Assembly: GCF_016316925.1 (NCBI RefSeq)
Contig: NZ_JAEEGB010000002.1
Location: 37,822 to 101,821, forward strand
Source: Clostridium aciditolerans
GTDB lineage: Bacteria; Bacillota; Clostridia; Clostridiales; Clostridiaceae
Direction: 5' to 3'
Length of the DNA stretch: 64,000 nucleotides
The notes beneath the pieces were generated by a model, which was not told the DNA's origin, ran no database searches, and saw only the letters and a list, made by a program, of their open reading frames with translations. Below, piece after piece: positions 25,767 to 34,945 of this stretch. Each line of letters starts with the position of its first letter. Position 1 is the stretch's first letter. Position numbers and translations under genes: made by a program.

Positions 25767-26564
25767 ATGATTTATTTTAATGGTCAGAAAATAGAATTTA
25801 AGAAATTTCCTAATGGCGAATCCTTAATTGATAGTAAAAGCTTACAGTTAAGAGATGATGATAATGAGATTAGAGTTAATTTTGAAAATGATGAGGATAT
25901 AACTCACTTGATATTTTTGAAAAGTCATTTAGATGAACTAAAAGTAAAATGTAATTTAATTTTCCCTTATATGCCTTACAGCAGAATGGACAGAACAGAA
26001 GGTATAATGATTTTTACACTAAAGCATTTGTGTAAGGTGATTAATAATTTAGATTTCGAAAGTGTAACTATTTATGAGCCACATTCAGAAGTATCTACTG
26101 CATTATTAGATAGAGTTAAGGTAGTAGATATGTCTAAAATTTTAGCTCAAGAGCTTTTAAAAGAACTAAATAATGGAGAAGAAGAGGTGTATTTAGTTTA
26201 TCCAGATGCAGGTGCAGCAAAGAGATATGGTAAAGAAATAGCCTATGAAAAAGTTTTAACTGCAAATAAAGTGCGGGATTTTAGAACAGGACGTATAAAG
26301 AAATTGCAGATTAATGGGCATATGGAAAGAAAAAACTTTAAGGCTATTATAGTGGATGATTTATGTTCAAAGGGTGGCACTTTTATGCTGACAGCTTCTA
26401 AGCTAAAGGATATGGGGGCAACAGAAATATATCTGGCAGTCACTCACTGTGAAAATACAGTTTTTCAAGGGGATTTATTAAAGGATGATTTAATAACAGG
26501 GATATATACAACCAATAGTATTTTAAATAGAAGGCATGAAAAAATTAAGGTCTACGAAATTTAA
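25767..26564 (+). CDS. Ribose-phosphate pyrophosphokinase-like protein
   Basis: 265-residue divergent member of the PRPP synthetase family, shorter than the usual 310-320 residues. Seen: ATP-side YMPYSRMDR (family Y.RQDR), PHSEVSTALLD (family DLH), PDAGAAKRYGKEI, and PRPP loop AIIVDDLCSKGGT (family VDDxxxTGGT, first Thr replaced by Ser). It would supply PRPP to the phosphoribosyltransferase two genes downstream. A divergent Prs next to a NAMPT-like gene is also the signature of the phage NARP1 pathway, in which the Prs-like enzyme pyrophosphorylates ADP-ribose; this option cannot be excluded. Confidence 0.75.
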   Translation: MIYFNGQKIEFKKFPNGESLIDSKSLQLRDDDNEIRVNFENDEDITHLIFLKSHLDELKVKCNLIFPYMPYSRMDRTEGIMIFTLKHLCKVINNLDFESVTIYEPHSEVSTALLDRVKVVDMSKILAQELLKELNNGEEEVYLVYPDAGAAKRYGKEIAYEKVLTANKVRDFRTGRIKKLQINGHMERKNFKAIIVDDLCSKGGTFMLTASKLKDMGATEIYLAVTHCENTVFQGDLLKDDLITGIYTTNSILNRRHEKIKVYEI

Positions 26565-26576
26565 GGGGGATTTATT

Positions 26577-27125
26577 ATGAAAAAACTGTTAGTAGTTATT
26601 GATTACCAAAAGGACTTTGTAGATGGAACACTTGGATTTGAAAAAGCAAAAACATTAGAGCAAGGTATATATGATAAGATTAATAAATATCTAGAAAATG
26701 GGGATAAGGTATTATTTACCTATGATACTCATTACGAAGACTATTTACAAACTAGGGAAGGTAAAAATTTGCCTGTTTCCCATTGTATCAAAAATACCAA
26801 TGGTCATAAGCTGTATGAGAAAATAAAGGATTTCTCAACTTTAGAAAATACACTGCATTATGAAAAAGAAGGCTTTGGAATATCAAACGAAGATATGCTT
26901 CGACTAGCCAGTGAAGTAGGAGAGGATATTAATGAAATTGAGCTAGTTGGAGTTGTCACCAATATATGTGTAATTAGCAATGTGGTAATGTTCCAATCAC
27001 AATACAGAAATGCTGATATTATAGTGGATGCAAGTCTTTGCGCCAGCTTTGATGATTCACTGCATGAAAAGGCATTAGATGTAATGGAAGGTCTGCAGGT
27101 AAAAGTAATCAATAGGGGGAACTAA
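26577..27125 (+). CDS. pncA: Nicotinamidase/isochorismatase-family hydrolase
   Basis: 182-residue cysteine hydrolase. Seen: catalytic Asp9 in VVIDYQKDFVDG, metal-binding region FTYDTHYEDYLQTREGKNLP followed by HC, Lys in the following strand, and nucleophile Cys in GVVTNICVIS. Converts nicotinamide to nicotinate. It lies 12 bases after the Prs-like gene and 2 bases before the NAMPT-like gene, within the NAD salvage operon, which fixes the function better than sequence alone would. RBS AAGGGGG. Confidence 0.85.
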   Translation: MKKLLVVIDYQKDFVDGTLGFEKAKTLEQGIYDKINKYLENGDKVLFTYDTHYEDYLQTREGKNLPVSHCIKNTNGHKLYEKIKDFSTLENTLHYEKEGFGISNEDMLRLASEVGEDINEIELVGVVTNICVISNVVMFQSQYRNADIIVDASLCASFDDSLHEKALDVMEGLQVKVINRGN

Positions 27126-27127
27126 TA

Positions 27128-28597
27128 ATGATAAACCCATTTTTATTAACAGATTTTTATAAAACAATTCATCATATGTGCTATGCAAATGGAATGACTA
27201 AGTTAGTGAGTTACTGGACTCCTAGGATGTCTCGAAAAGAAAATATGGATAAAGTTGTGATGTTTGGACTTCAACCTTTTGTAAAGAAGTATTTGATTCA
27301 ATACTTTAATGAAAACTTCTTCCAAAAGGATAAAGAAGAAGTGATTTCTGAGTATAAAAGAGTCATTTCTAAGACCATGGGAAATATAGCAGCAGATACA
27401 AAGCATATTGAAGCTTTGCACGATTTAGGATATTTACCAATACAAATTAAAGCTGTGGCAGAGGGCTTAAGAGTAAATATTAAAACTCCAATGATTGAAA
27501 TTACAAATACCCATGAGGATTTTGCGTGGCTCGTGAATTACCTAGAAACCTTTATGAGTTGTAATATATGGCAGCCAATGACAAGTGCTACTATTGCATA
27601 TAGGTATAGAGAAATAATAGAAAAGTACTTTAATCTTACTGTAGAGAATTGGGATATAAGAAAAGCTTGTGGAGATTTTAGTATGAGAGGTTTTAGCTCT
27701 ATAGAAAGTGCAGAACTTAGTGGTGCAGCACATTTACTTTCCTTTCTAGGAACGGCGACAATACCTGCCATTAGCTATTTAGAGGAATATTATAATTGCA
27801 ATATAGAAGAGGAACTAGTTGGACTAGGAACGCCTTCTACAGAACACAGTGTAATGTGCAGCTATGGTGAAGATGAATTTGCGGCCTATAAGAGATTGAT
27901 CACTGAGGTATTCCCAACCGGAGTTTTAAGCATAGTATCTGACACCTATGACTATTGGAATGTTATAACGAATATAATTCCGAGATTGAAAGAAGATATA
28001 TTAAATAGAGATGGCAAAATTGTTATTAGAGGCGACAGTGGAGATCCTGTAAAAATAATTTGTGGCGATAAAGATGCAGCAAAAGACAGCGAGGAATATA
28101 AGGGAACTGTTGAATTGCTGTGGGATATATTTGGCGGAGAAATCAATTCAAAAGGATATAAGGTTTTAAACAGTAAGATAGGGACAATTTACGGAGACAG
28201 TATAACTGTAGAAAGATGTGAACAGATTTGCATGGGATTAGAGGAAAAGGGCTTTGCAGTAAATAATTGTGTCTTTGGTATAGGTTCATACACCTATCAA
28301 TACAATACTAGGGATACTTTTGGATTTGCATTAAAGGCTACTCATGCAGTAATAGATGGTGAAGAAAAGTTTATATTTAAGGCGCCTAAAACAGATAAAG
28401 ATAACTTTAAAAAATCACAAAAGGGAATGTGTTACGTATATAGAGAAGGACAAGATATTTTATATAAAGACGAATTAACTTTAAAAGAGCAAGAAGAGTG
28501 CAAGGATAATCTATTAGAAGTTGTATTTAAGAATGGTGATCTGATAAAAGATTACTCATTATCAGAAATAAGAAATAGGCTTCACGGGAGCTTTTAG
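27128..28597 (+). CDS. nadV: Nicotinamide phosphoribosyltransferase (NAMPT/NadV-like)
   Basis: 489-residue enzyme of the NAMPT family, full length. It joins nicotinamide and PRPP to give NMN. Seen: LLTDFYKTIHHMCY at the N-terminus, FSMRGFSSIESAELSGAAHL, the phosphorylatable His in TPSTEHSVM (about His240; His247 in human NAMPT), SDTYDYWNVI, IRGDSGDPVKII and IGTIYGDSITVE. Unusually, the operon also carries nicotinamidase, so both the deamidating and direct routes from nicotinamide are coded side by side. Phage NARP1 Namat enzymes belong to the same family, so the co-substrate could be an ADP-ribose pyrophosphate. Confidence 0.85.
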   Translation: MINPFLLTDFYKTIHHMCYANGMTKLVSYWTPRMSRKENMDKVVMFGLQPFVKKYLIQYFNENFFQKDKEEVISEYKRVISKTMGNIAADTKHIEALHDLGYLPIQIKAVAEGLRVNIKTPMIEITNTHEDFAWLVNYLETFMSCNIWQPMTSATIAYRYREIIEKYFNLTVENWDIRKACGDFSMRGFSSIESAELSGAAHLLSFLGTATIPAISYLEEYYNCNIEEELVGLGTPSTEHSVMCSYGEDEFAAYKRLITEVFPTGVLSIVSDTYDYWNVITNIIPRLKEDILNRDGKIVIRGDSGDPVKIICGDKDAAKDSEEYKGTVELLWDIFGGEINSKGYKVLNSKIGTIYGDSITVERCEQICMGLEEKGFAVNNCVFGIGSYTYQYNTRDTFGFALKATHAVIDGEEKFIFKAPKTDKDNFKKSQKGMCYVYREGQDILYKDELTLKEQEECKDNLLEVVFKNGDLIKDYSLSEIRNRLHGSF

Positions 28598-28653
28598 TAA
28601 TATTTTAGAATAAGATAGAAAATTATTTTTTTGTTTTAATTGGAGGTATAAAA

Positions 28654-29388
28654 ATGAAAAAAGATTTTAATGCAGAAAAAGAATGTGAAAATATCATAAA
28701 TTGGATTAGAGAATACTTTAAAAATCAACCTAGTGCTAAGGGAGCTATCATTGGAATTAGCGGTGGTAAGGATAGCTCTGTAACATCCCAATTATTAGTT
28801 AAAGCTTTAGGAAAAGAAAGAGTATTTGGTGTTTTGATGCCAAATGGGGAGCAGAAGGATATATCTGATAGCTTAAAGATTGTAGATATTCTTGGAATTA
28901 ATTATAAAATAGTTAATATAGAAAAGGCCTACAATGGATTATTAGAAGGCATTGCAGATGAAAAGTTATCTATTGATGCTAAAATCAATATTTCTCCGAG
29001 GCTGAGAATGACTACCTTATATGCAATTGGAACTAGCATGAATTATAGGGTGTGTGGTACTGGAAATAAGTCAGAAGGCTTTGTGGGTTATACAACAAAA
29101 TGGGGAGATAATGCTTTCGATTTTAATCCTATAGGAGACCTAACTACTGAAGAGGTTGTAGCAGTGGGGGACTTTTTAGGCTTACCTTATGAATTGGTTC
29201 ATAAAACTCCAAGTGACGGGTTAAGCGGAAAATCCGACGAGGAGAAGCTAGGTTTTTCCTATAAACAAATTAATGAATTTATAGAAAATGGGAGCTGTGG
29301 GGATAAAGAAATAGATGAGAAAATTAGATTGAAGCATGAGTATAACGAGCACAAGAGAAATCTGCCACCAAAGTATGAGAGAGCATAA
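28654..29388 (+). CDS. nadE: NH3-dependent NAD+ synthetase
   Basis: 244-residue ATP-pyrophosphatase that amidates deamido-NAD. Seen: PP-loop GISGGKDSS near residue 37-45, CGTGNKSEGFVGYTTKWGD, FNPIGDLTTEEV and TPSDGLSGKSDEEKLGFSY, the mobile loop of NadE. There is no N-terminal glutaminase domain, so it uses ammonia. Last gene of the NAD salvage operon, behind TTGGAGG. It completes the nicotinamide to nicotinate to NAD route together with pncA and enzymes coded elsewhere. Followed by a terminator shared with the convergent HxlR gene. Confidence 0.9.
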   Translation: MKKDFNAEKECENIINWIREYFKNQPSAKGAIIGISGGKDSSVTSQLLVKALGKERVFGVLMPNGEQKDISDSLKIVDILGINYKIVNIEKAYNGLLEGIADEKLSIDAKINISPRLRMTTLYAIGTSMNYRVCGTGNKSEGFVGYTTKWGDNAFDFNPIGDLTTEEVVAVGDFLGLPYELVHKTPSDGLSGKSDEEKLGFSYKQINEFIENGSCGDKEIDEKIRLKHEYNEHKRNLPPKYERA

Positions 29389-29431
29389 GATCAGAAGTTG
29401 ACTCGTTATTTTTTAGATGTCTATGATTGAG

Positions 29432-29458
29432 GGAAGCATTTATATAGTGCTTCCTTAA
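29432..29458. terminator. Bidirectional terminator
   Basis: GGAAGCA and TGCTTCC form a stem with a loop of about nine bases between convergent nadE and the HxlR-family gene; followed by TTAAATCATTTTT. Confidence 0.6.
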
Positions 29459-29501
29459 ATCATTTTTAGGAAACATCATGTAATTATCTAGAACTATTTT
29501 C

Positions 29502-29837
29502 TTATTTATTCAATATATCAGAAAAGTAATTTTTGGACCATTCTTCAATTATTTTTAATGCAGGAACTAACTCCTGGCCTTTCTCAGTCAATGAATATTC
29601 AACTCTTGGAGGTATTTCTGCGTATATATGTTTAATTATTATTCCATCAACTTCAAGCTGCTTTAGAGATTCGCTTAATACTTTTTGACTTACACCATAA
29701 GTAATTCTTTGTAACTCCAGGAATCTCTTTGGGCCATCAGATAAGTGACAAAGTATTACAGCTTTCCATTTACCTCTTATTATTTCAAATCCCAAATCTA
29801 AAGCACATATGTATGACTTTCCTTTATGTTCTATCAA
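29502..29837 (-). CDS. HxlR-family transcriptional regulator
   Basis: About 111-residue winged-helix protein of the HxlR family, redox or ligand-responsive regulators such as YodB and HypR. Seen: DLGFEIIRGKWKAVILCHL, GPKRFLELQRITYGVSQKVLSESLKQLE (recognition helix) and PPRVEYSLTEKGQELV. Start is set at a TTG (29837) because AGGTGAT lies six bases upstream and the product then matches usual family N-termini; an ATG at 29873 has no RBS. A Cys (in YICALDL) sits at the N-terminal position used for redox sensing in family members. Divergent from a flavodoxin-like reductase, its probable target. Confidence 0.85.
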   Translation of the reverse strand: MIEHKGKSYICALDLGFEIIRGKWKAVILCHLSDGPKRFLELQRITYGVSQKVLSESLKQLEVDGIIIKHIYAEIPPRVEYSLTEKGQELVPALKIIEEWSKNYFSDILNK

Positions 29838-29976
29838 AATAAGATCACCTACTTTAACATATATTTCATACATGATTATAATATAAAAAAGAAAAATTAA
29901 AAATAGAATTTATAAGCAGTGAAGAAAAATATTATATTGATTTATTTTTAAAAGTATAGAATAAATCACAATTCCT

Positions 29977-30006
29977 ACTTTAAAGTAAGTTATCTAACTT
30001 TAAAGT
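29977..30006. promoter_or_regulatory. Twin 10-bp palindromes, candidate HxlR operators
   Basis: ACTTTAAAGT occurs at 29977-29986 and again at 29997-30006. Each is a perfect palindrome, and their centres are 20 bp apart, two helical turns, so two dimers would bind the same face. They lie between the HxlR-family gene and the divergent flavoprotein gene. Confidence 0.65.
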
Positions 30007-30141
30007 GCCTACTTGTTACAAAGAGTTGTGTTAAATATACTATATTTAGTGCCGAACAATAAAGGTATTTAAAGTAAAAATGAGTCAGTGAAAGGATTTT
30101 TATAATCTTATCACTAGATATATAAAGGAGAGATGAGCTAA

Positions 30142-30774
30142 ATGAAAGTAGTTGCATTTAATGGAAGTCCTAAAGAGAAAGGAAATACGTTCCATGGAAT
30201 AAAAATGGTTGCTGAGGAGCTAGAAAAAGAAGGCATAGAGGTTGAGATTATTCATGTAGGTAATAAGGTGATAAGAGGCTGTCTTGCTTGTAATGGCTGC
30301 GTAAGAAATCAAGACGAAAAATGCGTGATTAAGGATGAAGTGAATGAATGGATTCAAAAAATGAAAGAGGCAGATGGTATAATACTAGGCTCTCCAGTTC
30401 ATTATTCAGCTATAGGAGGAACAATGAAATCATTTTTGGATAGAGCTTTTTATGTTACAAGTGTAAACAAATCTATGCTAAGGCATAAGGTGGGAGCTGC
30501 AGTTGTTGCTGTGAGACGTTCAGGTGGTGTTCCTACTTTTGAGCAATTAAATAATTACATTAATTATTCTGAAATGCTTATGCCAACTTCAAACTATTGG
30601 AATGTAATACATGGAACAGCTCCAGGAGAAGCTAAAGAAGATGAAGAAGGTACTCAAATAATGAGAGTCCTTGGCAAAAATATGGCTTGGCTTATGAAAT
30701 TAGTTGAATCTGGAAAAGGAAAAATTGAAGAACCTGAAAAAGAAGGTAAAGTATTCACAAACTTTATTCGTTAA
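30142..30774 (+). CDS. Flavodoxin-family NAD(P)H reductase / iron-sulfur flavoprotein
   Basis: 210-residue NADPH-dependent FMN reductase-family protein. Seen: FNGSPKEKGNT flavin-phosphate loop (about 5-15), Cys motif GCLACNGCVRNQDEKC (about 48-63) as in iron-sulfur flavoproteins, GSPVHYSAIGGTMKSFLDR, and AVVAVRRSGGVPTFEQLNNY. Start ATG 30142 with AAAGGAG. Divergent from the HxlR regulator with paired palindromes between, so expression is probably induced by quinone, aldehyde or similar electrophiles. Followed by a terminator. Confidence 0.85.
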   Translation: MKVVAFNGSPKEKGNTFHGIKMVAEELEKEGIEVEIIHVGNKVIRGCLACNGCVRNQDEKCVIKDEVNEWIQKMKEADGIILGSPVHYSAIGGTMKSFLDRAFYVTSVNKSMLRHKVGAAVVAVRRSGGVPTFEQLNNYINYSEMLMPTSNYWNVIHGTAPGEAKEDEEGTQIMRVLGKNMAWLMKLVESGKGKIEEPEKEGKVFTNFIR

Positions 30775-30778
30775 ATTA

Positions 30779-30815
30779 ATAAAGAGATCGTCAAAATAAT
30801 GGCGGTCTTTTTTTA
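30779..30815 (+). terminator. Terminator after flavoprotein gene
   Basis: AAAGAGATCG pairs imperfectly with CGGTCTTTTT around TCAAAATAATGG, leading into a T-run (30807-30813). Confidence 0.65.
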
Positions 30816-31024
30816 CGATTAAGGATAATAAAGAAGGTTTTTTTTCAGAAATGTCGAATATTTTATTAATATAGTTTTGTGATTCTGTTAAAGGAAAGCT
30901 TTGCTACTATATCATTTAGTAAGAATTTTTAGATAAAATTATTGAATTGTTGAAGAGGATTTGTTATCTTTAGATAATAGTGGAAAAACTAAAGAATAAA
31001 ACTTAAATTAGGAGGTAAATATTA

Positions 31025-31513
31025 ATGAGCGCACAAGAAAAGGTTTTTGAAAAGTTAAATGAGTTAAATATTAAATATGAGGTGATGAACCATCCAGCTG
31101 TTTTTACAATAGAGGAGATGGATGCTTTAAACATTACTGAACAGGGAGATGTATGCAAGAATTTATTTCTTAGAGATGAAAAGGGTAAAAGACATTTCCT
31201 TGTAGTTTTAGATAAAGACAAGAAAGCTGATTTAAAAGATATTCAAAAGCAGCTTGGCAGCACAAGACTTAGTTTTGCATCTGCAGAGAGACTTGATAAA
31301 TATTTGAAACTTCAAAAAGGAGAAGTAACACCACTTGGAGTAATAAATGATGAAGAAGGCTCTGTAGAAGTAGTATTCGATAATGATTTAATAGGAAAAA
31401 CAAAGTTAGGCGTTCATCCTAACGACAATACTGCAACAGTTTGGATATCCTTTGAGGATTTAAAAAAAGTAATAGATCATAATGGAAACAAAATTAAATA
31501 TTTAAACATTTAA
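31025..31513 (+). CDS. YbaK/ProX-type aminoacyl-tRNA deacylase
   Basis: 162-residue free-standing editing domain of the prolyl-tRNA-synthetase-associated (ProXp/YbaK) family, which hydrolyses mischarged tRNA, classically Ala-tRNA(Pro). Seen: HPAVFTIEEMDAL near the N-terminus, GDVCKNLFLRDEKGKRHFLVVLD (with the conserved KNLFL stretch), RLSFASAERLDKYLKL, GEVTPLGVIND and HPNDNTATVWIS. RBS AGGAGG upstream. Stand-alone between terminators. The exact tRNA specificity needs assay; ProXp-ala is the commonest type with this length. Confidence 0.85.
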   Translation: MSAQEKVFEKLNELNIKYEVMNHPAVFTIEEMDALNITEQGDVCKNLFLRDEKGKRHFLVVLDKDKKADLKDIQKQLGSTRLSFASAERLDKYLKLQKGEVTPLGVINDEEGSVEVVFDNDLIGKTKLGVHPNDNTATVWISFEDLKKVIDHNGNKIKYLNI

Positions 31514-31648
31514 AACTGATTGGAGTTATGATATAAAAATAAATTTATTTGGTTTTAAAGCAAATAATACTCTTCTTTCCCGCTCAATGATATTTGAGCT
31601 TAAAACTTTAACTAATGAAGATGTCCTTATAGGAAATGTTGATCTAAT

Positions 31649-31690
31649 GGCCCTAATCATAGCAACTATTGCTATGATTAGGGCTGCTTG
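31649..31690. terminator. Strong stem-loop between the deacylase and reductase genes
   Basis: GCCCTAATCATAGCAA pairs perfectly with TTGCTATGATTAGGGC around a three-base loop. Only a short T-stretch follows, so it may act as a transcript end or processing site rather than a classic terminator. Confidence 0.6.
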
Positions 31691-31773
31691 AATACAGAAA
31701 TATTTATTGTAGGCAGCTATTTATGCTGCTTGTACTCCTAAATAACATTAATACTAGAGGAAAGGGGATAATT

Positions 31774-32691
31774 ATGAAATATTTAATTATTGGAACAGGT
31801 GGTATAGGTGCTTCAATTGGAGGTTTTTTAGCTTCTAATAATAATGATGTAGATTTTATTGCTAGAGGAGAAAATCTTGAGCATATAAAAAAATATGGAC
31901 TGAAGATTAAATCTGGAATTAAGGGTGAATTAAATTTGCCCAAGATAAGGGCATTTTCAAGTGAAGAGTATGTAGATAAAGCTGATGTAATTTTTATTTG
32001 TGTCAAAAGCTATTCTATCAATGATATTATTCCTATTATAAAGAAAGTTTCACATGAGAATAGTCTTGTAATTCCTTTAATGAACGGCTATGGTGTAGGA
32101 GAAAGAATGAGCAATAGTCTAAATGGTGTAAAGGTTATTGATGGATGCATTTATATATCAGCATTTATTGATGCACCTGGATCAATTGTTCAGCTTGGAA
32201 GTTTGTTTAAAATTGTTTTCGGTACAAGAAAAGGCATACAAATTGACTCAAATATATTAAATGATATTAAAAATACATTAGTTGACTGTGGTATAAATAC
32301 AATTTTGTCAGAAAAAATTGAGGCTGATACCTTCCAGAAGTTTTCTTTTGTTTCTCCATGTGCTGCTTGTGGAGCATATTATGATATAACAGTAGGAGCA
32401 ATGCAAGAAGATGGTGAGTACAGAGAGACATTTAAAGAACTTTGCGAAGAGATAAAACAAATAGGTAATAAACTTGAGTTAAATTTTGATGTTGATATAA
32501 CAGAAGCTAGTTTAAAAGTTTTGGATTCATTGAATCCTGATTCCACATCATCAATGCAAAAGGATATAAAAGCAGGTAGAAAAGCAGAAATAGATGGGCA
32601 GATTTTTGATGTAGTAAGATTGGCAAAAAATTTGGGAGTGGAAATTCCCGTTTATTATAAAATTGCAAAACATTTTGGTTACGCACTATGA
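31774..32691 (+). CDS. Ketopantoate reductase-family 2-oxoacid reductase
   Basis: 305-residue NADP-dependent dehydrogenase of the ApbA/PanE family. Seen: Rossmann loop IIGTGGIGASIGGFL (residues 4-18), VKSYSINDI, PLMNGYGVGERM and the C-terminal catalytic helix region (KFSFVSPCAA, then TSSMQKDIKAGRKAEIDGQI, which carries the conserved S/E residues). Start 31774 has GAGGAAAGGGG before it; upstream in-frame codons have no RBS. Pantothenate genes are not adjacent, so it may reduce a different 2-oxo acid. Confidence 0.8.
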   Translation: MKYLIIGTGGIGASIGGFLASNNNDVDFIARGENLEHIKKYGLKIKSGIKGELNLPKIRAFSSEEYVDKADVIFICVKSYSINDIIPIIKKVSHENSLVIPLMNGYGVGERMSNSLNGVKVIDGCIYISAFIDAPGSIVQLGSLFKIVFGTRKGIQIDSNILNDIKNTLVDCGINTILSEKIEADTFQKFSFVSPCAACGAYYDITVGAMQEDGEYRETFKELCEEIKQIGNKLELNFDVDITEASLKVLDSLNPDSTSSMQKDIKAGRKAEIDGQIFDVVRLAKNLGVEIPVYYKIAKHFGYAL

Positions 32692-32929
32692 TAGATTTTT
32701 CAAATTAAATGTATAATGCAAGTAGTGAGAGTTATATAGATTATACATTTAATGGAGTAATTAGATAGAAAAGATACATCTCAAAATAAGACTAGCTTAG
32801 TATATTTTTATATTAAGTTAGTTTTTTATTTTTCTAAAGCTTAGACTTATAATTTTATAGTGTTTTTATAGATATTATGGTTTATAATGGAAATGGGTTG
32901 CCAAAAATTGAAACGAGGAGGGGACAAAA

Positions 32930-33856
32930 TTGAATACCAATATGCTTAAAAATATAAAACAATTATTGCTACTAACAGTATCAATGGTCATTACATGGAT
33001 TATTGTATCAGGAATATTACAAAGAGCACTAGGGATGAGCAGCGGTAAAAATGAAGGATATAAGGAAGCTGTTATCGCACTGGGATACTTATTTCTCCTA
33101 TGCTGTCTAAATTCTATAATAATCCTTTGGTATACGAAAAGAAGTATATTTTCAGGTAAAAAGCTTTTATTATCAGTTTTTACAATTATGTTTGGAGTTA
33201 TGTTTTTCATGACTCAAATAGAAACTATATATTTTAATTATGCCATAAGGATGCCTGGTCAGCTTATATTTAGTACTTTATTTACTGGTGCAGCTGTAGC
33301 AATAGTAGCTTCAATAGTGGCAGTAAAGATAAAAGAACAAAGCAATAAATTTAAAAATAGAATTCTCAAATATGAATCTCAAAAACTGCCTTTGAATATT
33401 TTTATTCTTGCATTAATATATCTAATATTTTACTTTATATTTGGATATTTTATTGCTTGGCAATTTCCACTTCTTAGAGAATACTATACAGGATCACAAA
33501 AAATCCTTCCATTTATCCTTCATATGAAAAATCAACTGTCTACAGATCCTTGGCTAGTGTTATTTCAAATAGTTCGCGGTGTTCTTTGGGCTTTAATTGG
33601 ATGTTTAGCGGTAAGAAGTGTAGCTTTAAAGACAGGTATAGAAAAGTATCTATTAGTTGGATTTATTTTAAGTGTTGGGCTATGCACACCTTTACTTTTG
33701 CCAAACGATTTTATGCCGAGCTCAGTTAGATTTGGTCATTTTTTTGAATTGTTAATAGAAAACTTTTTATTTGGAACAGTATCAGTATACTTCCTTGGTA
33801 AAGAGCGCAATAATACTTATAAGCAAATATTTTATACAAGTAAACACTTAATTTGA
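32930..33856 (+). CDS. Polytopic membrane protein, unknown function
   Basis: 308-residue protein with about eight hydrophobic segments (around 10-28, 45-66, 80-98, 108-130, 152-175, 205-222, 238-256, 265-285). No recognised motif; a family name is not evident to me. TTG start (32930) is supported by GAGGAGGGG eight bases upstream. It sits alone between two AT-rich gaps. Probably a cytoplasmic-membrane protein of narrow distribution. Confidence 0.6.
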   Translation: MNTNMLKNIKQLLLLTVSMVITWIIVSGILQRALGMSSGKNEGYKEAVIALGYLFLLCCLNSIIILWYTKRSIFSGKKLLLSVFTIMFGVMFFMTQIETIYFNYAIRMPGQLIFSTLFTGAAVAIVASIVAVKIKEQSNKFKNRILKYESQKLPLNIFILALIYLIFYFIFGYFIAWQFPLLREYYTGSQKILPFILHMKNQLSTDPWLVLFQIVRGVLWALIGCLAVRSVALKTGIEKYLLVGFILSVGLCTPLLLPNDFMPSSVRFGHFFELLIENFLFGTVSVYFLGKERNNTYKQIFYTSKHLI

Positions 33857-34007
33857 AGAGTGTAGATTACAATATATTTTAAGTCACAGCTAAACTTAAA
33901 TATAATTATTACTAAAAATATGCCCGCATTGGAAAATATCAGTTATAATTTAATTGGAGATTTTTATCATGCAATTTTTACTATAAATTATAAAGCGGGT
34001 GAAGTGA

Positions 34008-34928
34008 ATGTCAAAATATGATAAAAAAGCTGTTGTTTCTACGTTGTCACTAGCCTTTGTGACAATGTTTTGGGGTACGAGCTATGCAATTGTAAAGGAT
34101 AGCCTAAATAGTATAAAGCCATTTCAATTAATGACTTTAAGGTTTGTATGGTCAACGATTATTTTAGCTCTTATATTTTGTAAAAGGTTAAAAAATATAA
34201 GAAAAAAAGATATATATCAAGGATTAATAATTGGAATGTTTTTATTTATTGCCTTTTTTACCTTGATAACAGGTATAATATATACCACTGCGTCAAAACA
34301 ATCTTTTTTGGTTGGTGCATATGTAATAGTAGTTCCTTTTTTAGCTTGGGCTATAAATAAAAGAGTTCCAGACAACTATGAAATTATTGGGGCCTTTATA
34401 GCAACAATAGGTATTGGATTATTAACCTTAAATGGATCACTTAATATAAATAAAGGGGACGTAATATCCATTTTTTGCTCAATATCTTTTGCATGTCATA
34501 TGATAGCTATAGAATATTTTAAGAAAGATTCTGACCCTATAATCTCAACAATAATACAGTTTGCTGTGACAGCTTTATTGTTTGTTATACTAACAGGAAT
34601 ATTTGAATCCTATACAATAAATATGACGCCGAAAATGTCAAAGTCCATAGCATATCTTGTTATTGCAACCACTGTTATACCTTTTTTAGTGCAAAACATT
34701 GCGCAGAAATATATATCCTCTACCAGCACTGCTCTTATATTCACATTAGAATCTGCATTCGGAGGAATTTTTGCTATATTTTTCTTAAATGAAACAATGA
34801 CTTTTCGAATGATAGTAGGTAGTGTAATTATTTTTATAGGAATTATTATAGAGGAAACAAAGTTGAACTTTCTTAAAAAATTTAAAATAAATAGTTACTC
34901 TACATCTTCAGATAGTGAGAGCGTATAA
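34008..34928 (+). CDS. EamA-family (DMT) transporter
   Basis: 306-residue protein with ten predicted TM helices in two EamA repeats. Seen: FWGTSYAIVKDSL and LMTLRFVWSTIILAL in the first repeat, TLESAFGGIFAIFFLNETMT in the second, all typical of RhaT/EamA drug/metabolite exporters. Start ATG 34008 with GGTGAAGTG upstream. A hairpin with the sequence GCCGTACTG...CAGTGCGGC (about 34946-34971) ends the transcript. Substrate cannot be predicted; amino acids or metabolites are usual. Confidence 0.8.
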   Translation: MSKYDKKAVVSTLSLAFVTMFWGTSYAIVKDSLNSIKPFQLMTLRFVWSTIILALIFCKRLKNIRKKDIYQGLIIGMFLFIAFFTLITGIIYTTASKQSFLVGAYVIVVPFLAWAINKRVPDNYEIIGAFIATIGIGLLTLNGSLNINKGDVISIFCSISFACHMIAIEYFKKDSDPIISTIIQFAVTALLFVILTGIFESYTINMTPKMSKSIAYLVIATTVIPFLVQNIAQKYISSTSTALIFTLESAFGGIFAIFFLNETMTFRMIVGSVIIFIGIIIEETKLNFLKKFKINSYSTSSDSESV

Positions 34929-34945
34929 GCCAGCTATAGATAGAT

